A stretch of DNA of 64,000 nucleotides from G963662905 sp963662905 (GCA_963662905.2 CAXXFD010000003.1:1364001-1428000); one strand, 5' to 3'. Positions 33,786-42,884 are shown, numbered from the stretch's first letter. Numbers and translations are program-made. The notes: generated by a model from the sequence alone, not told the origin.

Positions 33786-33905
33786 AGTCCCTGCAAAAAG
33801 CCTGTTTCTTCCTTTACGTATCCTGACAAATGCCTTTTTGGATATGAGGAGCATTGGCTTAGGCCGGTAGTTGCTGCATTATAAAAGTATTTATAATCAG
33901 GATTT

Positions 33906-34956
33906 GTTTGCCATAGTGTCCGTAATAAGCAAGGCTCCTGTAGCAGTTGTGCAATAATGTTGTTGATGTGTTACAGGAGTGTTGCAGGAGTGTTGCAGCG
34001 TTTTTTAAATAAATCATTCGCCATTTTGTGATCGGGTGCCGGGCAAAAAAAAGCGATAAATAAGGGTCAATATGCCCCGGATTTGGATGCCTGAAGTGCC
34101 TTTATTCTTTTAAAGGGTCAGTATCCTCAGGATTGCCTGTTGTGCTCTCATAATATCAAAAAGCTTTTGCTAAAATTGATTTTAGTGCCTATAATGTATT
34201 ATTTTTGTGAACCAGCACTTTGTTTATGAAAGAAAAATACATCAATCCTTTTACGGATTACGGTTTTAAACGATTGTTTGGCGAGGAGCCCAGCAAGGAT
34301 TTATTGCAAGATTTCCTGAACGAGCTGTTGCGCGAGCAGGAAGGCAACATTGTGGAGCTGTCGTATTTGCCCAACGAAAACCTGCCGATTGCCTTGGGCG
34401 ACCGCAGGGCTATTTTTGATATTTACTGCAAAAACGAAAAGGGCGAGCGTTTCATTGTGGAAATGCAAAAGGCAGAACAGAAGTATTTTAAAGACCGGAC
34501 GGTTTTCTATTCAACCTTCCCGATTCAGGAGCAGGCAAAAGACAAAGGCAAAGACTGGAATTTTGAGCTTAAGCACGTTTATACCATTGGTATTCTGGAT
34601 TTTGTGTTTAAGGGCGACGAAAGCCCGGAAGATAAATACCGTTTCGATGCGAAGATCTGTGATTTGGACAGCAAGGATATTTTCTACGACAAGCTCACTT
34701 ACATTTATCTCGCTATGCCCAAATTCAGCAAGGAGCTATCGGAGCTGGAAAGCAAATTTGAAAAATGGCTTTATGTGATCAAAAACCTAAACCGCTTGGA
34801 CCGCGTGCCTGAAAAACTGAGGGAACAGGTTTTTCTTAAATTCTTCGAAACGGCAGAAATTGCCCGTTTGGATTCAAAGGAGTACAAAGAATATCAGTTC
34901 AGTCTGAATGCCTATCGCGATATCAAAAACTCCATTGACTGGGCGGAAGAAAAGGG
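33906..34956. repeat. 1.05-kb direct repeat, copy 2 (rpn leader and most of rpn)
   Basis: This copy matches 27413-28464 almost base for base, in the same orientation, and diverges just after the gcggaagaaaagggg of the nuclease tail. It closes the segment that carries the Argonaute operon. Confidence 0.9.
34176..34207 (+). promoter_or_regulatory. Promoter of the second rpn gene
   Basis: It is the same sequence as before the first rpn gene: TTG, 21 bp, then TATTTTTG at 34200-34207. The start codon follows at 34226. Confidence 0.5.
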
Positions 34957-35212
34957 GCTAATTAAAGGCAGGGAAGAAGGCAAACAAGAAGGGCTGATTG
35001 AAGGCAGACAAGAAGGGCTGATTGAAGGCAGACAAGAAGGGCTGATTGAAGGCAAACAAGAAGGGCTGATTGAGGGTGAAAAGAGAGGTTTAATAAAAGT
35101 AGCCAAAAGACAGCTCTTGAAGGGTACAGAAATTGAAGTTATCCGGGAAATCACAGGCTTAAGCACCGAAGAAATCAACAAAATCAAGGATGAACTCCAA
35201 AAAAATACCTGA
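34226..35212 (+). CDS. Rpn/PD-(D/E)XK-family nuclease with variable repeat tail, copy 2
   Basis: The 328-residue protein is almost identical to the first Rpn over about 240 residues, including the active-site region DRRAIFDIYCKNEKGERF and IVEMQKAEQ. The tail differs: after DWAEEKGLIKGREEGKQEGL come EGRQEGLI-type units (about four) and one EGEKRGLIK, ending VAKRQLLKGTEIEVIREITG. Thus nuclease domains are conserved while tails have been exchanged, as expected if the tail determines specific pairing. The true start is the ATG at 34226. It overlaps the following free tail by 23 bp. Confidence 0.85.
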   Translation: MKEKYINPFTDYGFKRLFGEEPSKDLLQDFLNELLREQEGNIVELSYLPNENLPIALGDRRAIFDIYCKNEKGERFIVEMQKAEQKYFKDRTVFYSTFPIQEQAKDKGKDWNFELKHVYTIGILDFVFKGDESPEDKYRFDAKICDLDSKDIFYDKLTYIYLAMPKFSKELSELESKFEKWLYVIKNLNRLDRVPEKLREQVFLKFFETAEIARLDSKEYKEYQFSLNAYRDIKNSIDWAEEKGLIKGREEGKQEGLIEGRQEGLIEGRQEGLIEGKQEGLIEGEKRGLIKVAKRQLLKGTEIEVIREITGLSTEEINKIKDELQKNT

Positions 35213-35459
35213 GAATGAATTCAATCCGGATATCCTCAACGATATCAAAAACTCCATTGACTGGGCGGAAGAAAAGGGGCTGATTGAAGGCAGACAAGAA
35301 GGGCTGATTGAGGGTGAAAAGAGAGGTTTAATAAAAGTAGCCAAAAGACAGCTCTTGAAGGGTACAGAAATTGAAGTTATCCGGGAAATCACAGGCTTAA
35401 GCACCGAAGAAATTAACAAACTTGTGATTGCGTGCCGGGCAAAAAAAAACGATAAATAA
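35190..35459 (+). CDS. Stand-alone Rpn tail protein (RpnS-like), copy 2a
   Basis: The 89-residue frame repeats the second nuclease's tail (NDIKNSIDWAEEKGLIEGRQ, one EGRQEGLI unit, EGEKRGLIK, VAKRQLLKGTEIEVIREITG) behind a new N-terminus, MNSKKIPENEFNPDIL. It starts inside the nuclease gene. Its last residues (LVIACRAKKNDK) are read from a copy of the rpn leader sequence (gtgccgggcaaaaaaa), so the natural end of the tail was lost in a recombination with another leader module. Confidence 0.65.
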   Translation: MNSKKIPENEFNPDILNDIKNSIDWAEEKGLIEGRQEGLIEGEKRGLIKVAKRQLLKGTEIEVIREITGLSTEEINKLVIACRAKKNDK

Positions 35460-35614
35460 GGGTCAACATAGCCCGGATTTGTTTGCCTGAAGTACCTTTT
35501 TCCGTTTCAATGGGGCAGTATCCGCCGGATGGGCAGTCTTTGATGGCTTTTTATTGCCTGTTTCTTTTGGACTGCCGGGTGGGTCGGTTTAGTCCGGAAT
35601 ATCCATTAGCATCT
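35459..35614. repeat. Solo IS21 right end
   Basis: gggtcaacat..cccgga, ggggcagtatccgccggat and gggtcggtttagtccggaat, ending ...atatcca, match the last three transposase-binding repeats and terminus of the complete IS21 right end (45628-45773) in the same order. No transposase gene adjoins it here. Confidence 0.75.
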
Positions 35615-35674
35615 TAAAAAATGAGATAATTAATCAAATTTTTATAGATTAGTAGCGGAAATATTTATTTTCGA

Positions 35675-35869
35675 ATGAATAGAATAAAAGAAGTATTACA
35701 GGGAAAAGGCATAAAACAGACTTGGTTAGCTGATAAGCTGGGCAAAAGCTATAATATGGTAAACGCTTATGCACAAAATAGACAGCAGCCTAGACTGGAA
35801 ACGCTTTTTGAGATTGCTAAAATACTTGGGGTTGACCCTAAGGAATTAATTGAATCGGGAAATGAATAA
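35675..35869 (+). CDS. XRE-type helix-turn-helix regulator of the restriction operon
   Basis: The 64-residue protein is a single Cro/C1-type HTH domain (KGIKQTWLADKLGKSYNMVN recognition region, LFEIAKILGVDPKELI). It overlaps the start of hsdR by 8 bp (ATGAATAA), so the two are translationally coupled. Small XRE proteins in this position often act as controllers delaying or limiting restriction expression; that role is inferred. Confidence 0.82.
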   Translation: MNRIKEVLQGKGIKQTWLADKLGKSYNMVNAYAQNRQQPRLETLFEIAKILGVDPKELIESGNE

Positions 35870-38222
35870 AAAACAGCTTTCGGAAAGAGACATATGTACG
35901 AAGTTCATCAATCCAGCCATTGAAAAAGCAGATTGGAACATGAAACGACAAGTGCGTGAAGAAGTATCCTTTACCGACGGACGAATAATTGTGCAAGGTA
36001 AATTACATGTACGAGGAAAACGAAAGCGAGCTGATTATATTCTCTATTACAAACCAAACGTACCTATTGCAATAATAGAAGCAAAAGATAATAATAAATC
36101 CGTTGGTGCAGGAATGCAGCAAGCATTGGAGTATGCCGATATATTGCATATCCCTTTTGTTTTTACTTCCAATGGTGACTCGTTTGTTTTTCATGATAAA
36201 ACAGGTTTGAGCAAACAAGTTGAGGCTGAAATTTCGTTGGATAGTTTTCCAACTCCTGATGAGCTATGGCAAAAGTACCTTCAGTTCCATGACTTAAATG
36301 AGCCTAAAACCCAAGAGATAGTTGAACAAGAATTTTTTGTAAGCGATGCTGTTTATCCCCCTCGTTATTATCAACAGAATGCAATTAACAGAACGGTTGA
36401 AGCTGTGGCAAAAGGACAAGACAGGTGTTTGTTGGTCATGGCTACTGGTACAGGAAAAACCTTTACAGCCTTTCACATAATATGGCGACTTTGGAAATCG
36501 GGTGTAAAAAAGCGAATCTTGTTTTTGGCCGATAGGAATGCTTTGCTAACCCAAACAAAAAATGGAGACTTCTCCCCTTTTGGCAACGATATCATGCATA
36601 TCATTAAGCATCGTAAAATTGATAAGTCTTACCAGATATACTTTGCGCTCTATCAAGGATTGACTGGAAATGAGGAGGACAAGAACGCTTATAAAGAATT
36701 CTCTCGAGACTTTTTCGATTTAATTATTATTGATGAGTGTCACCGTGGTTCTGCCTCTGAAGCATCTGCATGGCGTGAGGTTCTTGAGTACTTTGACTCT
36801 GCCACTCAAGTTGGACTAACAGCCACACCAAAAGAAACCAAGGATGTTTCGAATATGGCTTACTTTGGTGATCCTGTATATACCTATTCGCTTAAACAAG
36901 GTATTGAAGATGGTTTCTTAGCACCATACAAAGTGGTTCGTATATCCACCTCGGTAGATGAAGGGTGGAGGCCTAGTAAGGGGTTGTATGACAAATTCGG
37001 CAAGGAAGTTGAAGACCGGATATATAACCTAAAGGATTACGATAGAAAACTTGTTATTGACGAACGAACTCAATTAGTTGCTCAAAAAATAACTGAATAC
37101 CTTAAAGGCACTAATCGTTTTTCTAAAACCATCGTTTTTTGCATTGATATTGAACATGCAAACAGAATGAGGCAGGCATTAATTAATGAAAATGCCGATT
37201 TAGTAGCAAAACACGAAAACTATGTGGTTAAAATAACCGGTGACGATGAAATTGGCAAACGAGAGCTGGACAATTTTACCGATGTAGAAGAGCGCTTTCC
37301 GGTTATTGCTACAACTTCCAAAATGTTGACTACTGGAATCGATACCAAGATGGTCAAATTCATTGTACTGGATGTGAATATTGGCTCAATGACTGAATTC
37401 AAACAAATTATTGGGCGTGGTACAAGGATAAGGGAAAATGAAGGCAAAGTCTATTTCACCATTATGGATTTCAGAAAAGCTACCAATAATTTTGCAGATC
37501 CTGACTTTGATGGAGATCCGGTTCAAATATATGAGCCCCAGAAAGGAGAATCGCCTATACCACCTGACCCGGAGAAGGAAGATGGTGAAACGACACTACC
37601 TCCCACCTTTCATCCAGAGCCACCAGGTATTGATATTGGTGAAGAAGGTGAACCACAACCACCACGGAAATACTATGTCAACAATATTCCAGTATCTGTT
37701 GCCACAGAGCGTGTACAGTATTACGGTGCAGATGGAAAACTCATCACGGAATCCTTAAAGGATTATACACGAAATAACCTTACCAAAGAATATGCATCCT
37801 TAGATAATTTCATTCAAAAGTGGAACCAAACAGAGAAGAAAGAGGAACTGTTTGCGGAACTGGCTGAACATGGTGTCTTATTAGAAGCTTTAAAAGAGGA
37901 AGTAGGAAAAGATTTCGATGCTTTCGATTTAATTTGCCACGTGGCTTTTGATCAACCGCCATTAACCCGAAAAGAAAGGGCAAATAATGTGCGTAAGCGC
38001 AATTACTTTGGCAAATACAGCGAATTGGCTCAACTTGTGATCAATAGGCTACTTGATAAATATGAAAGTGACGGAATTACTTCGATTGAAACGGGATCTG
38101 TTTTAAAAGTAAAGCCGCTTAATGAGCTGGGAAGTCCTGTTGAATTAGTAAAAGCATTTGGCAAGAAGAAAGATTTTGAGAAGGCAATAAAAGCCCTGGA
38201 GCAAGAATTATATTCTGCATAA
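35862..38222 (+). CDS. hsdR: Type I restriction enzyme R subunit
   Basis: The 786-residue protein has an N-terminal nuclease domain (RADYILYYKPNVPIAIIEAK, the PD-ExK site), the SF2 motor with Walker A ATGTGKT at 194-200 and the DECH box at 291-294, GLTATPKET, and helicase motif VI QIIGRGTRI. The C-terminal EcoEI_R_C-like part follows a proline-rich linker near residues 560-600. It cleaves unmodified DNA after ATP-driven translocation, together with HsdM and HsdS encoded downstream. ATG 35862 is used; an in-frame TTG lies 12 bp upstream. Confidence 0.93.
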   Translation: MNKKQLSERDICTKFINPAIEKADWNMKRQVREEVSFTDGRIIVQGKLHVRGKRKRADYILYYKPNVPIAIIEAKDNNKSVGAGMQQALEYADILHIPFVFTSNGDSFVFHDKTGLSKQVEAEISLDSFPTPDELWQKYLQFHDLNEPKTQEIVEQEFFVSDAVYPPRYYQQNAINRTVEAVAKGQDRCLLVMATGTGKTFTAFHIIWRLWKSGVKKRILFLADRNALLTQTKNGDFSPFGNDIMHIIKHRKIDKSYQIYFALYQGLTGNEEDKNAYKEFSRDFFDLIIIDECHRGSASEASAWREVLEYFDSATQVGLTATPKETKDVSNMAYFGDPVYTYSLKQGIEDGFLAPYKVVRISTSVDEGWRPSKGLYDKFGKEVEDRIYNLKDYDRKLVIDERTQLVAQKITEYLKGTNRFSKTIVFCIDIEHANRMRQALINENADLVAKHENYVVKITGDDEIGKRELDNFTDVEERFPVIATTSKMLTTGIDTKMVKFIVLDVNIGSMTEFKQIIGRGTRIRENEGKVYFTIMDFRKATNNFADPDFDGDPVQIYEPQKGESPIPPDPEKEDGETTLPPTFHPEPPGIDIGEEGEPQPPRKYYVNNIPVSVATERVQYYGADGKLITESLKDYTRNNLTKEYASLDNFIQKWNQTEKKEELFAELAEHGVLLEALKEEVGKDFDAFDLICHVAFDQPPLTRKERANNVRKRNYFGKYSELAQLVINRLLDKYESDGITSIETGSVLKVKPLNELGSPVELVKAFGKKKDFEKAIKALEQELYSA

Positions 38223-38232
38223 AAACTATAAG

Positions 38233-39441
38233 ATGAACCTGGAAGAATTAAGAACTGCCTACACCAATTTGGTAAACGATCCAACATTCGACAAATTGGA
38301 ATTAAAACTAAACCAACCTAATATTTTTGAAATAATTGGTGTAGTAAATAAAGAAATCAGACATTCAAATTTTATAGGGTGGTTATGTGATCCAAATAAA
38401 CCACATGGCCTGCAAGAAATTTTCTTAAAAAGGTTTCTGAGGGAAATTTTTGCATCTTCTATGTTATGTAATTACGATGCTCTGTTTGCTGAAGAATTAA
38501 AGTATGATGAAGTAAAAATTCGACGTGAATGGAGAAATATTGATCTCTTAATACTTCTACCGCATAACGACCCTAATAAATCAACATTACTCTGCATTGA
38601 AAACAAGATTTGGTCAAAAGAGCATTCAAATCAATTGGCTCGATATAAGGAAATTATTCAATCGCATTATTCAAGAACGTTTCCTCATCAGTTTTTTATT
38701 TATTTAACACCCTATGGAGAGAAACCCAAAGATCAAATTTCAGAGTATGTCCCATTGTCTTATGCTTTTATAATCGATATTCTTACTCGTATTATTGAAG
38801 TTTATCAGAAACAGTTGAACACACATTCGCAAATTCTAATTGGGGATTATTTAAAAACACTAAAGAAGTTTATGATGAAAGAAAGTGAAGAAATAGTCTT
38901 TGCACAAAAGATATATAAACAACATCAAGAATTGTTGGATTTCATTATCGAAAACAAGCCAGATCCTCAGCAAGAGCTTCAGAATTATATTATCCAATTC
39001 CTTGAACAAAAAGGATTTTACATTGGATCAAAAAACAAAGGCTTTGTTCGATTTCTGCCAGAACAGATTACTAATATAGTACCTGTTTATGAAGATAACT
39101 ATAAAGGCTGGAGCAGAAAAGAATCGTTTCTCTTCGAATTTATGGTTTGGGAAGGGCAAGAGTTTGGTATTAGATTTCAAGCGGTTGTAGCCCCTGGAAA
39201 AACAGATTTACGTGACCTCTATCATAAAATATTTAAAACCAAAACATTAATTACTAATAGAAATTGGCAAGTTTATTCATTAGTGGATGAACAAGTGGAT
39301 TGGAATTTATTCAATTTAGAAGGAATTGATGGGATAAAAGAAAACTTTGAAGCCTTATTTAGTAAAGTGGAACCAATAATTATAGAGTTCTCGGAAGAAA
39401 TTGAAAAGAATAAAGATAGTTTTAAAAAAATCAAAAGTTAG
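38233..39441 (+). CDS. PD-(D/E)XK nuclease-like protein within the type I operon
   Basis: The 402-residue protein starts with an FDKLELKLNQPNIFEIIGVV and RHSNFIGWLCDPN region typical of PDDEXK_4 proteins. The nuclease-fold core is WRNIDLLILLPHNDPNKSTLL followed by CIENKIWSKEHSNQL, giving Asp and Glu-x-Lys (IENK) as likely metal ligands. Its genuine activity is unknown. It lies 10 bp after hsdR and 12 bp before hsdM, so it is part of the operon. Extra genes between type I subunits are often additional defence functions or anti-restriction guards. Confidence 0.72.
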   Translation: MNLEELRTAYTNLVNDPTFDKLELKLNQPNIFEIIGVVNKEIRHSNFIGWLCDPNKPHGLQEIFLKRFLREIFASSMLCNYDALFAEELKYDEVKIRREWRNIDLLILLPHNDPNKSTLLCIENKIWSKEHSNQLARYKEIIQSHYSRTFPHQFFIYLTPYGEKPKDQISEYVPLSYAFIIDILTRIIEVYQKQLNTHSQILIGDYLKTLKKFMMKESEEIVFAQKIYKQHQELLDFIIENKPDPQQELQNYIIQFLEQKGFYIGSKNKGFVRFLPEQITNIVPVYEDNYKGWSRKESFLFEFMVWEGQEFGIRFQAVVAPGKTDLRDLYHKIFKTKTLITNRNWQVYSLVDEQVDWNLFNLEGIDGIKENFEALFSKVEPIIIEFSEEIEKNKDSFKKIKS

Positions 39442-39453
39442 ATTCAGTTTAAA

Positions 39454-40890
39454 ATGACAATTACAACAAATATAAAAGCCATCCGCGACATTATGCGGAA
39501 AGATACTGGTGTGGATGGGGACGCACAGCGCATTTCACAAATGGTGTGGATGCTTTTTATGAAAATATTTTCCGACAAAGAGGAAGAATGGGAAATTACC
39601 ATCGACAATTACGAAAGCCCACTGGGCGAACGTTATAAGTGGGACACATGGGCGGCAGACGATGAAGGACTAACAGGCGATCAACTGATGAACTTCATCA
39701 ACAACGAACTGTTCCCCGCCCTAAAGGAGCTGGACATAACCCTAAATCCACAGGCTAAGATTATCCGTTCGGTATTCGAGGGTACCTATAACTATATGAA
39801 AAACGGGACGCTATTCCGCCAGGTGATAAACGAGATCAACAAAATTGATTTCAACAATACCCAGGAACGTCACCTGTTCAACGATATTTACGAGACCATA
39901 CTAAAAGAACTGCAATCGGCTGGTTCGTCAGGTGAGTATTATACCCCACGGGCGGTAACCCAATTTATGGTCGATATTACCAACCCACAATTGGGCGAAA
40001 CCATCCTCGACCCTGCCTGTGGAACAGGTGGATTCCTTACCTGTAGCATTGAGCATTTGCGCGAACAGGTGCTTACGCCCGCCCAGCGAAAGGTTTTCCA
40101 GAACTCGATAAACGGTGTGGAGAAAAAGCCTTTGCCTCACTTGTTGTGTACCACCAACCTGATGCTGCATGGTTTTGATGAGCCTGCCGTAAAGCGCGAC
40201 AATCTTTTGTCGAAACCCTATAGCGATTGGGGAAGTAAGGATAAAATTGATATTGTACTTACCAATCCACCCTTTGGCGGTGTGGAAGAAGATGGCACCG
40301 AAACCAACTTCCCGCAAAAGTTCCGTACCAAAGAAACAGCCGACCTGTTTTTAGCACTCATCATTCGTTTATTAAAAGATGGCGGACGATGTGCCGTAGT
40401 TTTACCCGATGGCACACTGTTTGGCGAAGGTGTAAAAACACGCATCAAAGAAGAATTGTTGGCACGCTGTAATCTGCACACCATTGTGCGTTTACCAAAC
40501 GGCGTTTTTAATCCCTACACAGGCATTAAAACCAACCTGCTGTTTTTCGAAAAAGGCACACCTACCAAAGACATTTGGTATTTCGAACACCCCTACCCAG
40601 CAGGCGTAAAAAGCTATAACAAGGGGAAACCCATAAACATAAAAGAGTTCGATCTGGAAAAAGCGTGGTGGGTCGACCGCACAAATGAGAAATATGCGAA
40701 ATACGCCTGGAAAGTATCTGCCGACGAAATTAAAAACCGAAACTTCAACCTCGATGTGAAAAATCCTTTCCAGGAAAGCGACGATTTAGCTTCGCCCGAA
40801 GAAATATTGCAACAATACCGCAGCAGCGAAAGCAATATTAGCAGCATCCAAGACAAAATTATTAATGTATTATCCGAAGCCCTTAAGTAA
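39454..40890 (+). CDS. hsdM: Type I modification methyltransferase M subunit
   Basis: The 478-residue protein has the N-terminal helical HsdM domain (MVWMLFMKIFSDKEEEWE) and the N6-adenine methyltransferase core with DPACGTGGF from residue 186 (SAM binding) and NPPFGG from 271 (catalytic NPPF motif). SGEYYTPRAVTQFMV is the usual preceding motif. It modifies adenine in the recognition site set by HsdS, whose start codon shares the last base of its stop (taatg at 40888-40892). Confidence 0.95.
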   Translation: MTITTNIKAIRDIMRKDTGVDGDAQRISQMVWMLFMKIFSDKEEEWEITIDNYESPLGERYKWDTWAADDEGLTGDQLMNFINNELFPALKELDITLNPQAKIIRSVFEGTYNYMKNGTLFRQVINEINKIDFNNTQERHLFNDIYETILKELQSAGSSGEYYTPRAVTQFMVDITNPQLGETILDPACGTGGFLTCSIEHLREQVLTPAQRKVFQNSINGVEKKPLPHLLCTTNLMLHGFDEPAVKRDNLLSKPYSDWGSKDKIDIVLTNPPFGGVEEDGTETNFPQKFRTKETADLFLALIIRLLKDGGRCAVVLPDGTLFGEGVKTRIKEELLARCNLHTIVRLPNGVFNPYTGIKTNLLFFEKGTPTKDIWYFEHPYPAGVKSYNKGKPINIKEFDLEKAWWVDRTNEKYAKYAWKVSADEIKNRNFNLDVKNPFQESDDLASPEEILQQYRSSESNISSIQDKIINVLSEALK

Positions 40891-42650
40891 TGCAGTTATT
40901 AGAACATTTTAAAGAACTCACCATACACCCTAAAAACGCTCAAGAGTTAAAAGGACTGATATTACAACTAGCTATACAAGGTAAGCTGACGCAAAAATGG
41001 CGTGAAGAAAACCCTAATATTCAATCAGAAGAATATCTTTTACATCTAATTCAAAAGGGAAAAGAGACTGTTTTAGAAGAATCAGGGGTAAAAAAAGAAA
41101 AACCAATTGACAAGATTAAGGAGGAAGATAAAAAATTTAAATTACCAAGCGGTTGGGTATGGTCTAGATTTGCTTCTACTGCATATATCGTAAGAGGGGG
41201 GTCTCCAAGACCCATTAAAAGCTATCTAACCGAAGACCCTAATGGATTAAATTGGATTAAAATTGGTGATACTAAAGGAGCAACCAAATACATTGAAACA
41301 TGCGCTGAAAAAATTATCCCAGAAGGATTAAAGAAATCAAGATATGTAAAAGAGGGAGATTTTATTTTATCAAACTCCATGAGCTTTGGTAAGCCATTTA
41401 TAATGAAGACTGATGGGTGTATTCATGATGGATGGTTACTTATTAGAGAAGTTAAAGAAGCAATTTGCAAGGACTACTTGTACTATTTATTGCTTTCTCC
41501 TTATACTTATGGAAGCTTTAAAGATTCTGCAGCAGGAGGTGTTGTACAAAACCTAAACATTGAGAAGGTAAGGCAGACTCTATTGCCAATCCCTCCCCTC
41601 GAAGAGCAACGCGCCATTGTTTCCATCGTTAACCAACTATTTACCGAAGTAAACCAACTCGAAACCCAAACCAAGCAACACGTAAAGTTAAAAGAAGATT
41701 TTGTTACCTCAGCCTTAAAGCGATTAACAGAAAATAGTGTACAGACGCATGGCCATGCGTCTCAATCATGGGGCTTTTTAAAACCACATTTCAAAACCTT
41801 TTTCAATACCAAAGATGCCGTTAAAAAACTCCGCGAAACCATTCTGCAATTAGCAGTACAGGGTAAATTAACCCACCATTGGCGCCTTTCTCACCCTTTA
41901 GGGGGAGATGCCGAAGGCAGAGGGGGTATCGAACCAGCATCCGTTCTTTTAGAAAAAATAAAAGCCGAAAAAGAGATGCTCATTAAAGAGAAGAAAATCA
42001 AAAAGGAAAAGTCACTGCCTGCCATTGAAGCAGATGAAATTCCTTATGAATTGCCTGATGGTTGGGTTTGGTGTAGGTTGGGGCAGGTCTCAAAATTTAT
42101 TTCAAGTGGTTCGCGAGATTGGGCTAAGTACTATTCTCCAAAGGGAGCCAAGTTTGTTACAATGGGAAATCTATCTCGAAACAGTTTCAAAATGCGACTT
42201 GATAAAATGAGATATGTAATGCCTCCTAAAAGTGGAGAAGGAACTAGAACAAAGTTACAACAATGGGACTATTTAATGTCAATAACAGGTGATGTGGGTA
42301 ACTTAGGGTTGATACCAAAGGATTTTGGTGAAGCATATATAAATCAACATACCGCAGTAGTGAGAATGATGAAGGAATTAAGAAATCATTATGTTGGTTA
42401 CTATTTCTTATCTCCACTAGCAAAAGAACAATTCAACGAACCGCAGAGAGGAATAAAAAATAGCTTTCGTTTATCGGATATACAATACTTATTGTTCCCG
42501 CTTCCACCGCTCGAAGAGCAAGAAGCCATAGTAGCCAAAGTAAACAGCCTAATGGCCTTATGCGACCAATTGGAGCAGGAAATAGAGCAAAACACCAAGC
42601 AGGTCGAGGATTTAATGCAGAGTTGTTTGAAGGAGGTTTTTGAAAATTAG
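40890..42650 (+). CDS. hsdS: Type I specificity subunit S
   Basis: The 586-residue protein has two target-recognition halves. The first runs from LPSGWVWSRFASTAYIVRGG to LPIPPLEEQRAIVSIVNQLF and the second from LPDGWVWCRLGQVSKFISSG to FPLPPLEEQEAIVAKVNSLM; each is followed by a coiled-coil spacer. The repeat unit ILQLAxQGKLTxxWR opens both halves. The central linker is unusually long because two dispersed-repeat-like sequences are read in frame: a 20-bp palindrome (41743-41762) and a gggggagatgccgaaggcag stretch (41900-41919). A specificity change by exchanging either recognition domain is possible, as usual for HsdS. Confidence 0.92.
   Translation: MQLLEHFKELTIHPKNAQELKGLILQLAIQGKLTQKWREENPNIQSEEYLLHLIQKGKETVLEESGVKKEKPIDKIKEEDKKFKLPSGWVWSRFASTAYIVRGGSPRPIKSYLTEDPNGLNWIKIGDTKGATKYIETCAEKIIPEGLKKSRYVKEGDFILSNSMSFGKPFIMKTDGCIHDGWLLIREVKEAICKDYLYYLLLSPYTYGSFKDSAAGGVVQNLNIEKVRQTLLPIPPLEEQRAIVSIVNQLFTEVNQLETQTKQHVKLKEDFVTSALKRLTENSVQTHGHASQSWGFLKPHFKTFFNTKDAVKKLRETILQLAVQGKLTHHWRLSHPLGGDAEGRGGIEPASVLLEKIKAEKEMLIKEKKIKKEKSLPAIEADEIPYELPDGWVWCRLGQVSKFISSGSRDWAKYYSPKGAKFVTMGNLSRNSFKMRLDKMRYVMPPKSGEGTRTKLQQWDYLMSITGDVGNLGLIPKDFGEAYINQHTAVVRMMKELRNHYVGYYFLSPLAKEQFNEPQRGIKNSFRLSDIQYLLFPLPPLEEQEAIVAKVNSLMALCDQLEQEIEQNTKQVEDLMQSCLKEVFEN
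41743..41762. repeat. 20-bp perfect palindrome inside hsdS
   Basis: AGACGCATGGCCATGCGTCT is a perfect palindrome read through as coding sequence (QTHGHAS) in the linker between the two HsdS halves. It looks like an inserted dispersed palindromic repeat. Confidence 0.8.
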
Positions 42651-42660
42651 TTATTGGAAA

Positions 42661-42884
42661 ATGAGAATTAAGCATATATACATTAGCAAATACAAAAACC
42701 TCAAAGATTTCTCAATTGACTTTGAAGGTGATAGCTTCATTGATGTTTTTGTTGGTTAAAATGGAACAGGTAAGTCAAATCTTTTTGAAGCACTATTAGA
42801 AATATTCAAACACTTATTTGAGAATGATTACCCAATAATATATTCGTATAAGTTGGGATATGAATTATCTGATGAAGATGTTTT
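42661..42884 (+). pseudogene. AAA-type ATPase N-terminal remnant with a stop in Walker A
   Basis: The frame begins MRIKHIYISKYKNLKDFSID, like SMC/RecF-type AAA ATPases of defence systems (AAA_15/AAA_23). It reaches the P-loop as FVG-stop-NGTGKSN, where a glutamine-like codon has become TAA. The frame continues for about 40 residues (LFEALLEIFKHLFENDYP) and is then cut by a solo IS21 left end at 42885. It follows hsdS by 10 bp, so it was probably the next gene of that operon. Confidence 0.75.

Larger units (their letters stand above)
33438..34225. other. Non-coding region with two short tandem repeats and the second rpn leader
   Basis: No gene is supported in these 788 bp. They hold a 10-bp repeat (33621-33660), an 11-bp repeat (33742-33785) and, from 33906, the second copy of the 1.05-kb repeat with its gttgcaggagt motifs, IS21-end-like module and rpn promoter. 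Confidence 0.6.
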
